A stretch of 64,000 bases of DNA from Planomicrobium sp. CPCC 101079 (GCF_007859275.1 NZ_VOHC01000030.1:180364-244363), one strand, 5' to 3'. Counted from the first letter of the stretch, positions 50,640 through 60,361 are shown. Notes: generated from the letters alone by a model not told the origin. Numbers and translations are program-made.

Positions 50640-52679
50640 TTAATCGGCTGTTTTTTCAAAGGTCTCCGCAACCATTTTTGCCACTTTGTCGCTGCTGTCA
50701 TTTCCGATATCTTCAATCATCATAGCAAGGATGAATTGCGGGTCGTCTTCGTTGTACGCCACAAAATAGCCGTTGTTTTTCCCCTTGTCCCGAGTTGTTG
50801 CTTTTATTTCCGCGGTTCCGGTTTTGCCGGCAAGCGGGATGTTTTTAAGGTCAGCCGATTTCGCAAAGCCGTCAGTCACTGCGTTGCGCATGCTGGTCCG
50901 CAGAATTTCGGCTTTTTCTGCGCGGACAAGCCCTTCTTTCCATACTTGCGCTTTTTCCTCTTCCTCGAATAAAACCGGCTTGTACACCATGCCGCCGTTC
51001 AAGAACGGTCCGTACATCGATGCAAGATGCAAAATGTTCACCAGCATTTGGCCTTGGCCAAACGACGTATCGGCAAGCTGCCCTTCTGAAGTGATAAGGC
51101 CGTCGTTCGAGATTTGCGAGGCAGCCAAGTTCAAACCTTCAAACGGCATCGCCTCGCCGAAACCGAAACTTTCCAGTCCCTCCGTTAAGCGGTCGCGTCC
51201 TAATTCGAGTGCTTGCCGCGCAAAATAGATGTTGTCCGAATAGACGAGCGCGGTATTCAAATCAACGGGATTCGGTGCGTCATCGTGCAGGCGCGCTATG
51301 CGAAAACGGCCCCAGGTCGGCTTTTGCCACGTCTTGCCGGTGATTTTCATGCCTTTGTCCGGGTCAAGCGTGCCCGCTTCCATAGCAATCGCAGCAAATA
51401 CCGGTTTGATGGCAGAACCCGGCGCATACGATGCGGCAAAGCGGGTGAACAGCGGATTGAGCGGGTCGTTTTGCAGCTTGTTGTAGCGGCTGCTGCTCAT
51501 GCCCAGGATAAAGTCGTTCGGGTTGTAGCTCGGTGAACTAAGCAGGACAAGCGTTTCGCCCGTATTGGGGTTGACGGCCGCACTCGTTCCGGCCTCGCCG
51601 TCCATCGCGTCATATGCCGCTTTTTGCAGTTTGGCGTCGATTGTCAGCTTGACGGTGTCGCCATGTTCCGGGCTTTTCTCAGCGACGTTGATCGTTTCCG
51701 CACCGCTCCGCGCTTTTTCGATGACAATCCGTACGCCTTCCTCGCCGCGCAGCCGCTCTTCAAGCGAGCGCTCCAAACCTTGGCGCCCGATCAAGTCTTC
51801 TTCTGTGTAGCCTTTGTCTTTCAACTCATTCAGCTGCTCAGCGGTGATCGGGCCGATAAAGCCTGATACGTGGGCCAAGGCTTTGCCATACGGGTATTCA
51901 CGAAGCGGGATTTCCCGGCGTTCGGTACCTGTAATGGCGAAAATCTTCTCAAGCGTTTGTTTGTTGTTTTTTGCCACTTTGGCGACTGGTACATAATGAT
52001 CCGGCCGCACCCAGCTTTGGTTCAGCTGTTCATCTATCGCTGCTGGCGTTGTCTTCAGGAGCTTGGCGAGCTCCTCTTTTTTGTCTTCGTCGAAATTTCC
52101 TGGAATGATGCCGATTTCATAGCCTGTGCCATTGATCGCAATGCCTTTTCCGTTGCGGTCCACAATCTCTCCGCGATCCGGTTTGGTGATTTCGGTTTTG
52201 ACTTGATCGCCTTCTTCGAGTTGCGGAAAGATGAATGACGGATCCCATTCCACAAACCAATCATTGTTTTCATACAGCAGCGTCAGCGTCTTTTCAAACT
52301 GTACCGGCCCCGCTATGGTTGCAATATCCACTGCAATCGGAAAGTCTGCGGGTTCTTCCGGGCTCCACCCGGTTCCTTCTTCCGGTTTCGTGTAGTCGAT
52401 CGAAATGCCGGTGACCTCCAGCTCTTCCTTCAATTGTTCCTGCCAGCCGATGAACACATCTTCCCTAAACGCGCCTTTCGTCCCTTCGTTCAAGTACGAA
52501 TCGTACATTTCCTGGAAGTTGCCCGCTTGCCATAACTTAATGAATTCCTCGACCCGGCCGGTTGGCGAAGATTGCGCGACCGCTTTTTCCTGCTCTTTCG
52601 GCGCTACTTGCTCTTCCGGTTGGCAGCTTGCTAAGAGAAATACTGTAGCAAAAAACAGACCGATCCACCTTTTATTCAT
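50640..52679 (-). CDS. pbpC: MecA-N-domain penicillin-binding protein (PBP3/PbpC-like)
   Basis: A 679-residue lipoprotein-type class B PBP. LLASC (Cys19) gives a lipid anchor. An NTF2-like MecA_N domain spans about 40-150, then the PBP dimerisation domain (IVDRNGKGIAINGTGYEIG onwards). The transpeptidase domain has SxxK as SAIK (about residue 418), SxN as SDN (about 480) and KTGT (about 619). It cross-links peptidoglycan. The layout matches Bacillus PBP3 and staphylococcal PBP2a, which have low beta-lactam affinity; whether this one does cannot be read from sequence. ATG 52679 is chosen from GCGGAGGGG. Confidence 0.9.
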   Translation of the reverse strand: MNKRWIGLFFATVFLLASCQPEEQVAPKEQEKAVAQSSPTGRVEEFIKLWQAGNFQEMYDSYLNEGTKGAFREDVFIGWQEQLKEELEVTGISIDYTKPEEGTGWSPEEPADFPIAVDIATIAGPVQFEKTLTLLYENNDWFVEWDPSFIFPQLEEGDQVKTEITKPDRGEIVDRNGKGIAINGTGYEIGIIPGNFDEDKKEELAKLLKTTPAAIDEQLNQSWVRPDHYVPVAKVAKNNKQTLEKIFAITGTERREIPLREYPYGKALAHVSGFIGPITAEQLNELKDKGYTEEDLIGRQGLERSLEERLRGEEGVRIVIEKARSGAETINVAEKSPEHGDTVKLTIDAKLQKAAYDAMDGEAGTSAAVNPNTGETLVLLSSPSYNPNDFILGMSSSRYNKLQNDPLNPLFTRFAASYAPGSAIKPVFAAIAMEAGTLDPDKGMKITGKTWQKPTWGRFRIARLHDDAPNPVDLNTALVYSDNIYFARQALELGRDRLTEGLESFGFGEAMPFEGLNLAASQISNDGLITSEGQLADTSFGQGQMLVNILHLASMYGPFLNGGMVYKPVLFEEEEKAQVWKEGLVRAEKAEILRTSMRNAVTDGFAKSADLKNIPLAGKTGTAEIKATTRDKGKNNGYFVAYNEDDPQFILAMMIEDIGNDSSDKVAKMVAETFEKTAD

Positions 52680-52949
52680 GGCAGCCCCTCCGCTTTTCTT
52701 CCAGTGTATCATTTGACAGAATTTTTAGAAATATATAACGTGATTTTGTGTGTTTCGTGGTATAAAATATATAAAAAGCGTTGTTGGATTCTGGTATTTC
52801 AAGGTGCAGAAATCGTTCTGGACGTTCTCCACTCTTATTCGATCCCTTATCAGCATCCTTTCAAGTCCAGCTCCATCCAGAATGCATATTTCCGTTTTCT
52901 CGCTCTACAACTTGTGGTTCCCCAACAGAAAAGAGAGGCGGTGCGGCAA
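52680..52949. other. Divergent promoter region
   Basis: Separates the PBP gene (minus) from the CPBP protease gene (plus). Open frames cross it by chance. No clear operator was found. Confidence 0.35.
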
Positions 52950-53819
52950 ATGTTTGAAGAGATGCCTGCTCGGCACTTATTTGGATTTCTTGCGTTGGCT
53001 ATCGGCATTTCCGTCATTATCATGTTCGAACTATCCGCAAGCGACCGAATGATCGAAGTGGTTTTCCAATTGGTCTTATATGTCTTCGTGCCTGTCCTGT
53101 ATTTCAGCTATTATTTTCATAAGCAAGGAATTTCCGTATCCGATGTGCTGTTCCTCCGTGGCCTCTTCCGCTGGCTGCCGCTTATTTCCGGCCTCGTTTG
53201 TTTGTCGTTCCTGTTTTCGGCAGGGATGCTGTGGTTTCAAATGTACATCCTTTTGCCGGTCGCGCCTTGGCTCGTCGACTTTTTCACCGAGCCGATTCCG
53301 CTGCCGGGCGGTACATTGTATGCCGTGTTCACTTTGGCTATCATTACGGTGATCGGGCCAATTGCTGAGGAGTTTATTTTCCGGGGTGTGCTGATGAAGC
53401 GAATTCTTGTCAAGACGACCATGTGGAGCGGGGTAATCATCTCGAGCCTTATCTTTGGCATGCTGCACGCAGATATCGTCGGCGCGTTTTTGTTCGGCGT
53501 GCTGGCTTCCCTGCTGTATTTGCGAACCGGCAATCTGCTCGTGCCGATTTTATTTCATGCGGTCAACAATTCTGTGGCATCCTATTTGATGTTTGTGCCC
53601 GGTGCACGGCCAGACTGGCTTTATATCCTCGACAGTACAGAAGTGTACGCCAAAGCCACGGCATATGCCGCGATGCTGATCTGCAGCGCCTTTTTCATCC
53701 TTCTCGCCATTTGGGGACTGTCGCGCGGCTTGGAGAAAAAGCTGAGCGATGAACAGTTCACCAAGCTGCTGGAATCGTATCATGAAACAGAAAAAAACGA
53801 GCTTAGAGGCGATCTCTAA
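52950..53819 (+). CDS. CPBP-family intramembrane metalloprotease
   Basis: A 289-residue protein with about eight membrane helices. The CPBP (Abi) motifs are EEFIFRG (motif 1, near residue 150), FGMLHA (motif 2, near 185) and HAVNNS (motif 3, near 215); the two Glu and two His are the presumed metal site. Relatives do CaaX-type or intramembrane proteolysis, and bacteriocin self-immunity in some operons. No bacteriocin gene is near. ATG 52950 is chosen from AGAGAGGCGG upstream; the frame extends 82 codons further without one. Confidence 0.88.
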   Translation: MFEEMPARHLFGFLALAIGISVIIMFELSASDRMIEVVFQLVLYVFVPVLYFSYYFHKQGISVSDVLFLRGLFRWLPLISGLVCLSFLFSAGMLWFQMYILLPVAPWLVDFFTEPIPLPGGTLYAVFTLAIITVIGPIAEEFIFRGVLMKRILVKTTMWSGVIISSLIFGMLHADIVGAFLFGVLASLLYLRTGNLLVPILFHAVNNSVASYLMFVPGARPDWLYILDSTEVYAKATAYAAMLICSAFFILLAIWGLSRGLEKKLSDEQFTKLLESYHETEKNELRGDL

Positions 53820-53829
53820 GCCCGTTTTT
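53791..53829. terminator. Bidirectional intrinsic terminator
   Basis: ACGaGCTTAGAG pairs with CTCTAAGCcCGT, with A- and T-tracts outside. It overlaps the last codons of the protease gene. Confidence 0.85.
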
Positions 53830-53830
53830 A

Positions 53831-54607
53831 TTATGCCATCAAAAAATCCGTCACTACTTCCAAAAAGCGTTCGCGCTCTTCGACGTTCGGTGCATGTCCC
53901 GAGTTCTCGAATTCCACAAAAACCGCGTCCGGAATCAGGCGGGCGAGTTCTTGGCCGCGCTCCGGCGGGTTCAAGCCGTCGTGCGTACCGCTGATGACCA
54001 GCGTCGGGGCTTCCACGGTCGGCAATGCTGCCCGAAAATCAAAACCTTCAAGCGCCTTGTTGGCAGCAGCTTGCTGGACAATCGTCAAATCGGATTCGTT
54101 AAGGCCCGACTCTTCCTGCCATTCTTCCACGGCGGCAATGTTGTGGAACATGTATTTGAATAAATGCTTCTGCTGCTGCTGCTCGTCCATCCCTTCGATT
54201 TCATCGGCGTAGCGGTTAAAGAGCTCCATTGTTGAAGATGTTTTGCCATTTGTCTTAGAAACGACCAGCACCAGTTTGCTGACGCGTTCCGGATGTGCCA
54301 GCACCACGCCTTGTGCGATATAGCTGCCCATCGATACCCCAAGCACATGCGCTTTGTCGAGGTTAAGATGGTCGAGCAGCGCCACCACATCCTCAATATG
54401 GTCATTCAGCGTAAAGCTCAGCGGTTTGCCGGAACGCCCGTGTCCCCGGCAATCATAGGTGATAACCCGGAAATTCTCCTGGAAATAATCCACTTCCTCC
54501 TGGAATGTCTTCAAATTCGCGGTCAGGCCATGAATCAAGACCAGCGGCGTTCCTTCCCCTGCTTCTTCGTAATACAATTCCACTCCATTTGAATCGAACT
54601 TCGGCAT
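53831..54607 (-). CDS. Alpha/beta hydrolase
   Basis: A 258-residue hydrolase. The oxyanion loop VLIHGLTANLKTF, the nucleophile elbow GVSMGSYIA (Ser), TLVISGTHDGLNP (Asp) and the C-terminal NSGHAPNVE (His) make a full Ser-Asp-His triad. Close to 3-oxoadipate enol-lactonase (PcaD)-like and esterase-type proteins; substrate not known. ATG 54607 is chosen from GAAGGAGGAA. A shared terminator separates it from the protease gene. Confidence 0.88.
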   Translation of the reverse strand: MPKFDSNGVELYYEEAGEGTPLVLIHGLTANLKTFQEEVDYFQENFRVITYDCRGHGRSGKPLSFTLNDHIEDVVALLDHLNLDKAHVLGVSMGSYIAQGVVLAHPERVSKLVLVVSKTNGKTSSTMELFNRYADEIEGMDEQQQQKHLFKYMFHNIAAVEEWQEESGLNESDLTIVQQAAANKALEGFDFRAALPTVEAPTLVISGTHDGLNPPERGQELARLIPDAVFVEFENSGHAPNVEERERFLEVVTDFLMA

Positions 54608-54826
54608 CTTTTTTCCTCCTTCGTCAAAGTTGATCAAGCGATTTCTTTCTCTAGTTGTATACCCCGTTTGTTTGGAAATAGTTTGGGAACTTTGGACGGT
54701 TTTAAGCTCAATCAAAGAAACTTATGGAAAGCTGTTTCGTCCCAACTTAAAACAATTCAGTCTGTTGGTTAAAGCGGAAGCCTCGCTTCCCGTTAATTTG
54801 CAATAAAACAGTGGAGGGTGCCGCCA

Positions 54827-55651
54827 ATGAAAAATTTCTTTATGTTCGGGTATTTGCAAGCCCTGTCCTGCATTTTTCCAGTAATCATTTTTGGGGCTCT
54901 CGCCGCATCGAAATTGGTTGAAATTCCCGGTTTGCCGCGGTACGATTTTATCTTGCTCGTCTGTCTGGCTGCTCAAGTGTTCATGCTGGCATCGCGGCTT
55001 GAGACACTTGATGAATTGAAAGTGATTTGCCTGTTCCACGTTATCGGCCTCGGATTGGAACTGTTTAAAGTGCATATGGGCTCATGGGCGTACCCGGAAG
55101 ACGCCTACAGCAAGGTGGGCGGCGTGCCGTTGTACAGCGGCTTTATGTACGCAAGTGTCGCAAGCTATATTTGCCAGGCTTGGAGGCGGCTCGATCTGCA
55201 GATATACGGTTGGCCAAAACCGCTGTTCGCCGTCAGCATCAGCGCGCTGATCTACGCAAATTTTTTCACGCACCATTTTTCATATGACATCCGCTGGGTG
55301 CTGAAAGCTTTGCTGTTCGTGATTTTCTTCAAAACAGTCGTCACCTTTCGCGTCAGGGGCACTGTCTATAAAATGCCAGCGATTTTGGCGTTCTTGCTTG
55401 TCGGCTTTTTTATCTGGATCGCCGAGAACATCGTCACCTTTTTTGGCGCATGGCAATACCCGGACCAGCAAGCGGCTTGGTCGCTCGTCCACATCGGGAA
55501 GATTTCCTCTTGGTTTTTGTTGGTGATTATCAGCATCATCATTGTGGCACAGCTGAAACGGGTAAAAAGCGGGCTGGCGCAGAATGCAGAAAGCCGGGCG
55601 GCAAGATTTCCCGGGTTTCGGCGGAAGACGGTTTCTGAAGATGTTGAATAA
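54827..55651 (+). CDS. DUF817 membrane protein
   Basis: A 274-residue protein with seven or eight hydrophobic helices. Its DUF817 features are LFKVHMGSWAYPED near residue 85, GGVPLYSGFMYASVASYICQAW, then WIAENIVTFFGAWQYPDQ. The paired WAYP/WQYP motifs are characteristic. The family occurs in many bacteria without assigned function. ATG 54827 has GTGGAGGG upstream; the in-frame GTG at 54818 lies inside this site. The composite 21-bp repeat element starts right after its stop. Confidence 0.88.
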   Translation: MKNFFMFGYLQALSCIFPVIIFGALAASKLVEIPGLPRYDFILLVCLAAQVFMLASRLETLDELKVICLFHVIGLGLELFKVHMGSWAYPEDAYSKVGGVPLYSGFMYASVASYICQAWRRLDLQIYGWPKPLFAVSISALIYANFFTHHFSYDIRWVLKALLFVIFFKTVVTFRVRGTVYKMPAILAFLLVGFFIWIAENIVTFFGAWQYPDQQAAWSLVHIGKISSWFLLVIISIIIVAQLKRVKSGLAQNAESRAARFPGFRRKTVSEDVE

Positions 55652-55665
55652 TAGTGGGACGAGGA

Positions 55666-56066
55666 AGCTGTTCGCCCAGCGAACAGCCTTTTACTAGCTG
55701 GCGTCGCTTGGTATTGGGGGTGAATCAATTGGAAAAATTTTCTTCATGAAGTTTTCGGGTTCTAACATGAAGTATGCAGTTTTATACATGAACTCTTGCG
55801 ATTCTTACATGACGAAACAAGCTTTCTACATGAGATTTTCCCACTTCTACATCACTTTCTCGAAAATCTTCTCTCCAAAACCAAAAAACAATAAGGAAGC
55901 TGTTCGCCCGGCGAACAGCTCTTTATAAATCGGCATCGCTTTCTATAGAAGAGAATGGGTTGCCAAAATTTGCTTCATGAAGTTTTTTGGTTCTTACATG
56001 AAGTATTGAAATCTCTACATGAACTTTCGCAATTCTTACATGACAAACCGAGCTTTCTACAGGAAC
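55666..56066 (+). repeat. Composite 21-bp array element, copy B
   Basis: Begins with a palindrome (55666-55687, AGCTGTTCGC arms), then a six-unit array with CATG at 55745, 55766, 55787, 55808, 55829 and 55850 (last CATC). A second palindrome (55898-55920) and a linker almost identical to copy A lead to a further array at 55976, 55997, 56018, 56039 and 56060 (last CAGG). The spacing is exactly 21 bases throughout. The sixth unit of the last array is replaced by the terminator of the ABC operon. Stops interrupt the frame, which argues against protein coding. Confidence 0.9.
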
Positions 56067-56082
56067 TTCCCCCTCCCAAACA

Positions 56083-56110
56083 AAAAAAGCCGACCCAAAA
56101 CGGGTCAGCT
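56083..56110 (-). terminator. Intrinsic terminator of the ABC exporter operon
   Basis: On the minus strand AGCTGACCC pairs with GGGTCgGCT around TTTT-like loop, followed by seven T residues. Confidence 0.85.
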
Positions 56111-56117
56111 CTCTTCT

Positions 56118-57974
56118 TCACCCAGCCACTTTTTCAGCGAACTGGCTGTTGTACAATTCTTCGTAGAAGCCCCGCTGTTCAAGCAGTTCGGCGTGTGTGC
56201 CTTGTTCGATGACTTTGCCTTGGTCCATGACCAAGATCAAGTCGGCGTCTTTGATGGTCGACAAGCGGTGCGCGATGACAAAGCTTGTGCGGCCTTCCAT
56301 TAAGCGGTTCATGGCTTGTTGGATGAAAACTTCGGTGCGGGTGTCGACGCTTGATGTCGCTTCATCCAAAATCATGATTGGCGGGTCGGCAAGAACAGCG
56401 CGCGCGATGGTCAAAAGTTGCTTCTGGCCTTGCGAGATGTTCGACGCTTCTTCATTCAAGATGGTGTCATAGCCGTCCGGCAAAGTGCGGATAAAATGGT
56501 CGGCGTGTGCGGTTTTAGCAGCGGCGAAGATTTCGTCATCGCTGGCGCCGCTTTTGCCATAGGCGATATTGTCTTTTATCGTGCCGTTAAAGAGCCAAGT
56601 GTCCTGCAAAACCATACCGAAGCTTTTGCGCAAATCATCACGTGACATGTCGCGTGTGTCAAGGCCATCTATTTTGATGCTGCCGCCTTTTAATTCGTAG
56701 AAGCGCATCAGTAAATTGATCAGCGTCGTTTTGCCGGCGCCGGTCGGTCCGACGATGGCGACGGTTTGGCCAGGTGCGACATGGATGTTCATGTTCTCGA
56801 TCAGCAGCTCTTCGCCATAGCCGAAATCGACGTCCTCAAATTCCACAGAACCTTCTGCACGGGTCAGTGTAACAGTTGTCTGTTCTTTCACTTCTTCCTC
56901 TTCGTCGAGCAGTTCGAACACGCGCTCCGCCGCAGCCACCGTTGACTGGACGATGTTCGCGATGTTCGCGGTTTGCGTGATCGGCTGCGTGAACTGTTTG
57001 GAATAGGTGATGAACGCCTGGACATCCCCGATTGAAATGGTGCGCTGCGTCACCAAGATCCCCCCAACGACTGAGATCAACACATAGCTGATGTTGCCGA
57101 TGAACATCATCATCGGCATGATGATTCCAGAGATGAATTGCGCTTTGCTGCCCGCTTGGTACAGTTCTTCGTTAACAGCATCAAACTGCTCGCCCGATTT
57201 TTTCTCGTGGCCGAACACTTTGACGACTTGGTGGCCTGTATACATTTCCTCGATGTGTCCGTTCAGTTCGCCCAGCGATTTTTGCTGCTTGGCGAAATGC
57301 TTTTGAGACCGCTTCAATACCGGGCCGATAACAAAAATCGACAGGGGCAATGAAATCAGCGCAATCGCCGTCAGCAACGGGCTAATCGACAGCATCATGA
57401 TGATGATTCCGACAAGCGTGACAATCGATGTGATAAACTGCGTCAAGCTTTGCTGCAGCGTACTGCCGATCGTATCGATGTCGTTCGTCATGCGGCTCAA
57501 AGTCTCACCGTTTGGCCGGCCATCAAAATATTTGAGCGGCAGTTTTTCGAGTTTCGTGTTGACATCCTCGCGCAAATCATAGACCGTGTCCTGTGCGACG
57601 GTTGACATGATAAATTGCTGGATGTAGCTGAACACACTGCTGATGATGTAAAGCCCCGCGAGCAGCAATAAAATCTGCCCAATGCGTTCAAAATCGATTG
57701 TGGCGCCTGGCGTGTTCGTGAACTTGCCGTAAGCCCCTTCAAACAATTCCGTAATGGCCAGCCCCATGATTTTCGGTCCGACAATCATAAAAATTGTACT
57801 AAGTATGGCGGCCATGAATACTGCGATGAGTTTGTTGCGGCGCGGCTTCAAGTAGACGAGCAGGCGCCGCAAGGTTTTCTTGAAGTTTTTCGGCTTTTCG
57901 CCCGGCACCATCATCATGCCGCCAGGTCCGTGGCCAGGTCCACCGCCGCGTTGAGGCTGCTTCACTTTGCTCAT
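56118..57974 (-). CDS. ABC exporter half-transporter with intact ATP site
   Basis: A 618-residue fusion of six membrane helices (about 50-330) and an ATPase. A Gly/Pro/Met-rich N-terminal tail (GGGPGHGPGGMMM) is unusual. Walker A is GPTGAGKTT, Walker B ILDEATSSVD with the catalytic Glu, H-loop SFVIAHRLST; the signature is NISQGQKQ, degenerate from LSGGQ. Together with the next gene it forms a heterodimeric exporter (LmrCD/BmrCD/TM287-288 type). Its signature pairs with the partner's degenerate site, so this is the expected asymmetry. The gene overlaps the partner by 4 bases. Drug or lipid export is a family-level inference. Confidence 0.92.
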   Translation of the reverse strand: MSKVKQPQRGGGPGHGPGGMMMVPGEKPKNFKKTLRRLLVYLKPRRNKLIAVFMAAILSTIFMIVGPKIMGLAITELFEGAYGKFTNTPGATIDFERIGQILLLLAGLYIISSVFSYIQQFIMSTVAQDTVYDLREDVNTKLEKLPLKYFDGRPNGETLSRMTNDIDTIGSTLQQSLTQFITSIVTLVGIIIMMLSISPLLTAIALISLPLSIFVIGPVLKRSQKHFAKQQKSLGELNGHIEEMYTGHQVVKVFGHEKKSGEQFDAVNEELYQAGSKAQFISGIIMPMMMFIGNISYVLISVVGGILVTQRTISIGDVQAFITYSKQFTQPITQTANIANIVQSTVAAAERVFELLDEEEEVKEQTTVTLTRAEGSVEFEDVDFGYGEELLIENMNIHVAPGQTVAIVGPTGAGKTTLINLLMRFYELKGGSIKIDGLDTRDMSRDDLRKSFGMVLQDTWLFNGTIKDNIAYGKSGASDDEIFAAAKTAHADHFIRTLPDGYDTILNEEASNISQGQKQLLTIARAVLADPPIMILDEATSSVDTRTEVFIQQAMNRLMEGRTSFVIAHRLSTIKDADLILVMDQGKVIEQGTHAELLEQRGFYEELYNSQFAEKVAG

Positions 57975-59695
57975 GCGATTTCCTCCTCTGTCAGCTGGGA
58001 TAAGACAATTTCGCGGTAGACTTCATTGGTCTGGAGCAGCTCTTCATGCGTGCCGATACCGGCGATCCGGCCTTGCTCCAAGACGATAATGCGGTCCGCG
58101 TCCACTACTGTGCTGACACGCTGTGCAACGAGCAGTACGGTTGCATCTTTTGTTTCGCTTTTTAATGCCGCGCGAAGCCGTGCATCTGTCTTGTAGTCGA
58201 GTGCAGAGAAACTGTCATCGAACACATACAAATCAGGTTTCCGGAGGAGCGCGCGGGCAATCGATAAACGCTGCTTTTGGCCGCCGGATAAGTTTGATCC
58301 GCCTTGTTCGATTTCCGATTCGTAGCCTTCTGGTATCCGTTCGATAAAATCTGCCGCTTGCGCAATGCGCGCTGCGTGTTCGATTTCTTCCTGGGTGGCA
58401 TCTTGCTTGCCAAATCTTATATTGTCCGCGATCGTGCCGGTAAACAAAATGGCTTTTTGCGGCACAAAGCCGATTTTCGAGCGCACTTCATCTTGCGACG
58501 CTTCGCGGATATCAACGCCGTTAACACGGATTGAGCCGCTTGCGATTTCGTAAAAGCGCGGAATCAGATTAACGAGCGTCGTTTTCCCGGATCCCGTTCC
58601 TCCGATAATGGCCGTGACTTCTCCCGGTTCTGCCGAGAACGAGATGTTTGAGAGCGCCGGTTTTTCAGCGCCTGGATAGCTGAATGTCACATCGTCGAAC
58701 TGGAGCGTGCCGCGTTCACGGTCCGCTTTTTGCGTTCCGTTGTCAACAAATGACGGTTCCATTTCAAGCACTTCATTGATGCGGTTGGCCGATACCGCTG
58801 CACGCGGAACCATGATGAACATGACTGATGCCATGACGAGTGCGAACATGATCAGCATGACGTACTGGATGAACGCCATCAATTCGCCGATTTGCAGCGA
58901 GCCATTATCGATGCGAATGCCGCCAAACCAAATGATGCCGACGACCGTCAAGTTCATCACCAGCATCATCACCGGCATGATGAAGGCCATTATCTTATTG
59001 ACCTGTATTGATACGTCCGTCAAATCACGGTTGGCTTTGGTCATGCGCACTTGCTCTTCCGTTTCACGGTTAAAGGCGCGGATGACGCGGATGCCCGTCA
59101 AATTTTCCCGGAGCACCAGATTCAGCCGGTCCAAACGTTTTTGCACTTCCTGGAACAAAGGCATCCCTTTTTTAAAGATCGTGATGATTGAACCGGCAAG
59201 CACCGGCATCGCCGCTAAAATAACAAGCGACAGCTTGGCGTCTTGCGAAATTGCGAGGATCAAGCCGCCGACCAGCATGATCGGCGCGCTGATGACCATC
59301 CTCAGCATCATGATGACCACTTGCTGCACTTGGGTGATGTCGTTCGTTGTCCGCGTGATGAGCGATGCTGTTCCGACTTTGTCGAATTCCTGCAAGGTGA
59401 ATTTTCCGACATGGTTGAACACCCGGCGGCGCAAATCGCGGCCGAGCCCCATCGCCGTCTTGGCTGAAAAGTAACTGGCAATGATTGAAGCGACGACACC
59501 GGCCGCTGACACCAAAAGCATCACGCCGCCGATTTCCCAGATATATCCCGTGTTCCCGGTGACGACCCCGTTGTCGATGATGTCCGCCATCAACCTCGGC
59601 AGGTAAAGGTCCGCGATTGATTGAATGAAGACCAGACCGACGACAGCCGCAACCAACCATTTGTAGACGTTTAAGTTTTTCAGGATTTTAATCAT
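57971..59695 (-). CDS. ABC exporter half-transporter with degenerate ATP site
   Basis: A 574-residue exporter half. Walker A GGTGSGKTT, signature LSGGQKQR, but Walker B reads VFDDSFSALD (Asp in place of catalytic Glu) and the switch reads VAQRVSTV (Gln in place of His). This is the non-catalytic site that marks heterodimeric exporters. Six membrane helices fill residues 10-310. Four-base overlaps link it to both neighbours (MarR regulator and partner), so the three form one translation-coupled operon on the Bacillus YfiB/YfiC or YheH/YheI pattern. Confidence 0.92.
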   Translation of the reverse strand: MIKILKNLNVYKWLVAAVVGLVFIQSIADLYLPRLMADIIDNGVVTGNTGYIWEIGGVMLLVSAAGVVASIIASYFSAKTAMGLGRDLRRRVFNHVGKFTLQEFDKVGTASLITRTTNDITQVQQVVIMMLRMVISAPIMLVGGLILAISQDAKLSLVILAAMPVLAGSIITIFKKGMPLFQEVQKRLDRLNLVLRENLTGIRVIRAFNRETEEQVRMTKANRDLTDVSIQVNKIMAFIMPVMMLVMNLTVVGIIWFGGIRIDNGSLQIGELMAFIQYVMLIMFALVMASVMFIMVPRAAVSANRINEVLEMEPSFVDNGTQKADRERGTLQFDDVTFSYPGAEKPALSNISFSAEPGEVTAIIGGTGSGKTTLVNLIPRFYEIASGSIRVNGVDIREASQDEVRSKIGFVPQKAILFTGTIADNIRFGKQDATQEEIEHAARIAQAADFIERIPEGYESEIEQGGSNLSGGQKQRLSIARALLRKPDLYVFDDSFSALDYKTDARLRAALKSETKDATVLLVAQRVSTVVDADRIIVLEQGRIAGIGTHEELLQTNEVYREIVLSQLTEEEIA

Positions 59696-60168
59696 TTCAA
59701 TTGCTCCTCTGTTTCAATCGCTTCGAGCAACGTATTGATGTGTGCATGAGTTTCAAGCAGACCATCCTCTTCCTGCTGTTCCATTGAATCCAGCACCCCT
59801 TCGAATATGCGGAGCACGCTGCATTCTTTCATATGAAGTTCCTGGATAAATTCGATTCCTTTTTCACTCACCGACAGCATCACTTCCCGGCGGTTGCCTT
59901 CCACTTGCTGCCGCTCGAGCAACCCTTCTTTCACCAAGCCGTCAACCGCTTGGCTCAGCGTGCTTTTCGGCAGAAACGTTTTCTCGCCAATCGTTTTTTG
60001 CGTCATTGCCGATTCTGAAATGAGCGTGATTAAAATGGTGTATTGCGGAACCGACAAGCCGTTTTCAGCTGCCGACTTTTGAACAAAGCGGTACAAGTTT
60101 TTCTGGACACTCGCAAACGACTGCAGCAGTTCGACCGAGCGCATAATGCTTTGGTTTTGAGTTGGCAT
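59692..60168 (-). CDS. MarR-family regulator of the exporter operon
   Basis: A 158-residue winged-helix protein. DNA-binding domain SAMTQKTIGEKTFLPKSTLSQAVDGLVKEGLLERQQVEGNRREVMLSVSEKG is typical MarR, with dimerisation helices on either side. It overlaps the first exporter gene by 4 bases and lies directly after an inverted repeat that could be its operator. It probably represses the operon until a substrate of the exporter binds. ATG 60168 is preceded by GGAAGGGAAGGG-type purines. Confidence 0.88.
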   Translation of the reverse strand: MPTQNQSIMRSVELLQSFASVQKNLYRFVQKSAAENGLSVPQYTILITLISESAMTQKTIGEKTFLPKSTLSQAVDGLVKEGLLERQQVEGNRREVMLSVSEKGIEFIQELHMKECSVLRIFEGVLDSMEQQEEDGLLETHAHINTLLEAIETEEQLK

Positions 60169-60189
60169 TGTTCCCTTCCCTTCCTTTTG

Positions 60190-60213
60190 GAACAGTTCGA
60201 AATGGAACTGTTC
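60190..60213 (-). promoter_or_regulatory. Candidate MarR operator
   Basis: GAACAGTT and AACTGTTC form an 8-bp perfect inverted repeat with an 8-base spacer, 22 bases before the MarR gene. A minus-strand promoter would overlap it. Spacing (16 bases centre to centre) is usual for MarR dimers. Confidence 0.5.
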
Positions 60214-60361
60214 ACGTTAGTTCCTTAAATGTACTCCTATTGGTTTTTCCAGTCAATTTTGGCGTTCTTCTTGAACAGATCAAAAAGTCGAAACTTTATG
60301 CAACTTTTGCTTAGGGAGCCCGTATTTATACAAAAGGAAAAGGAAAAGGAGTGGGGCTTCT

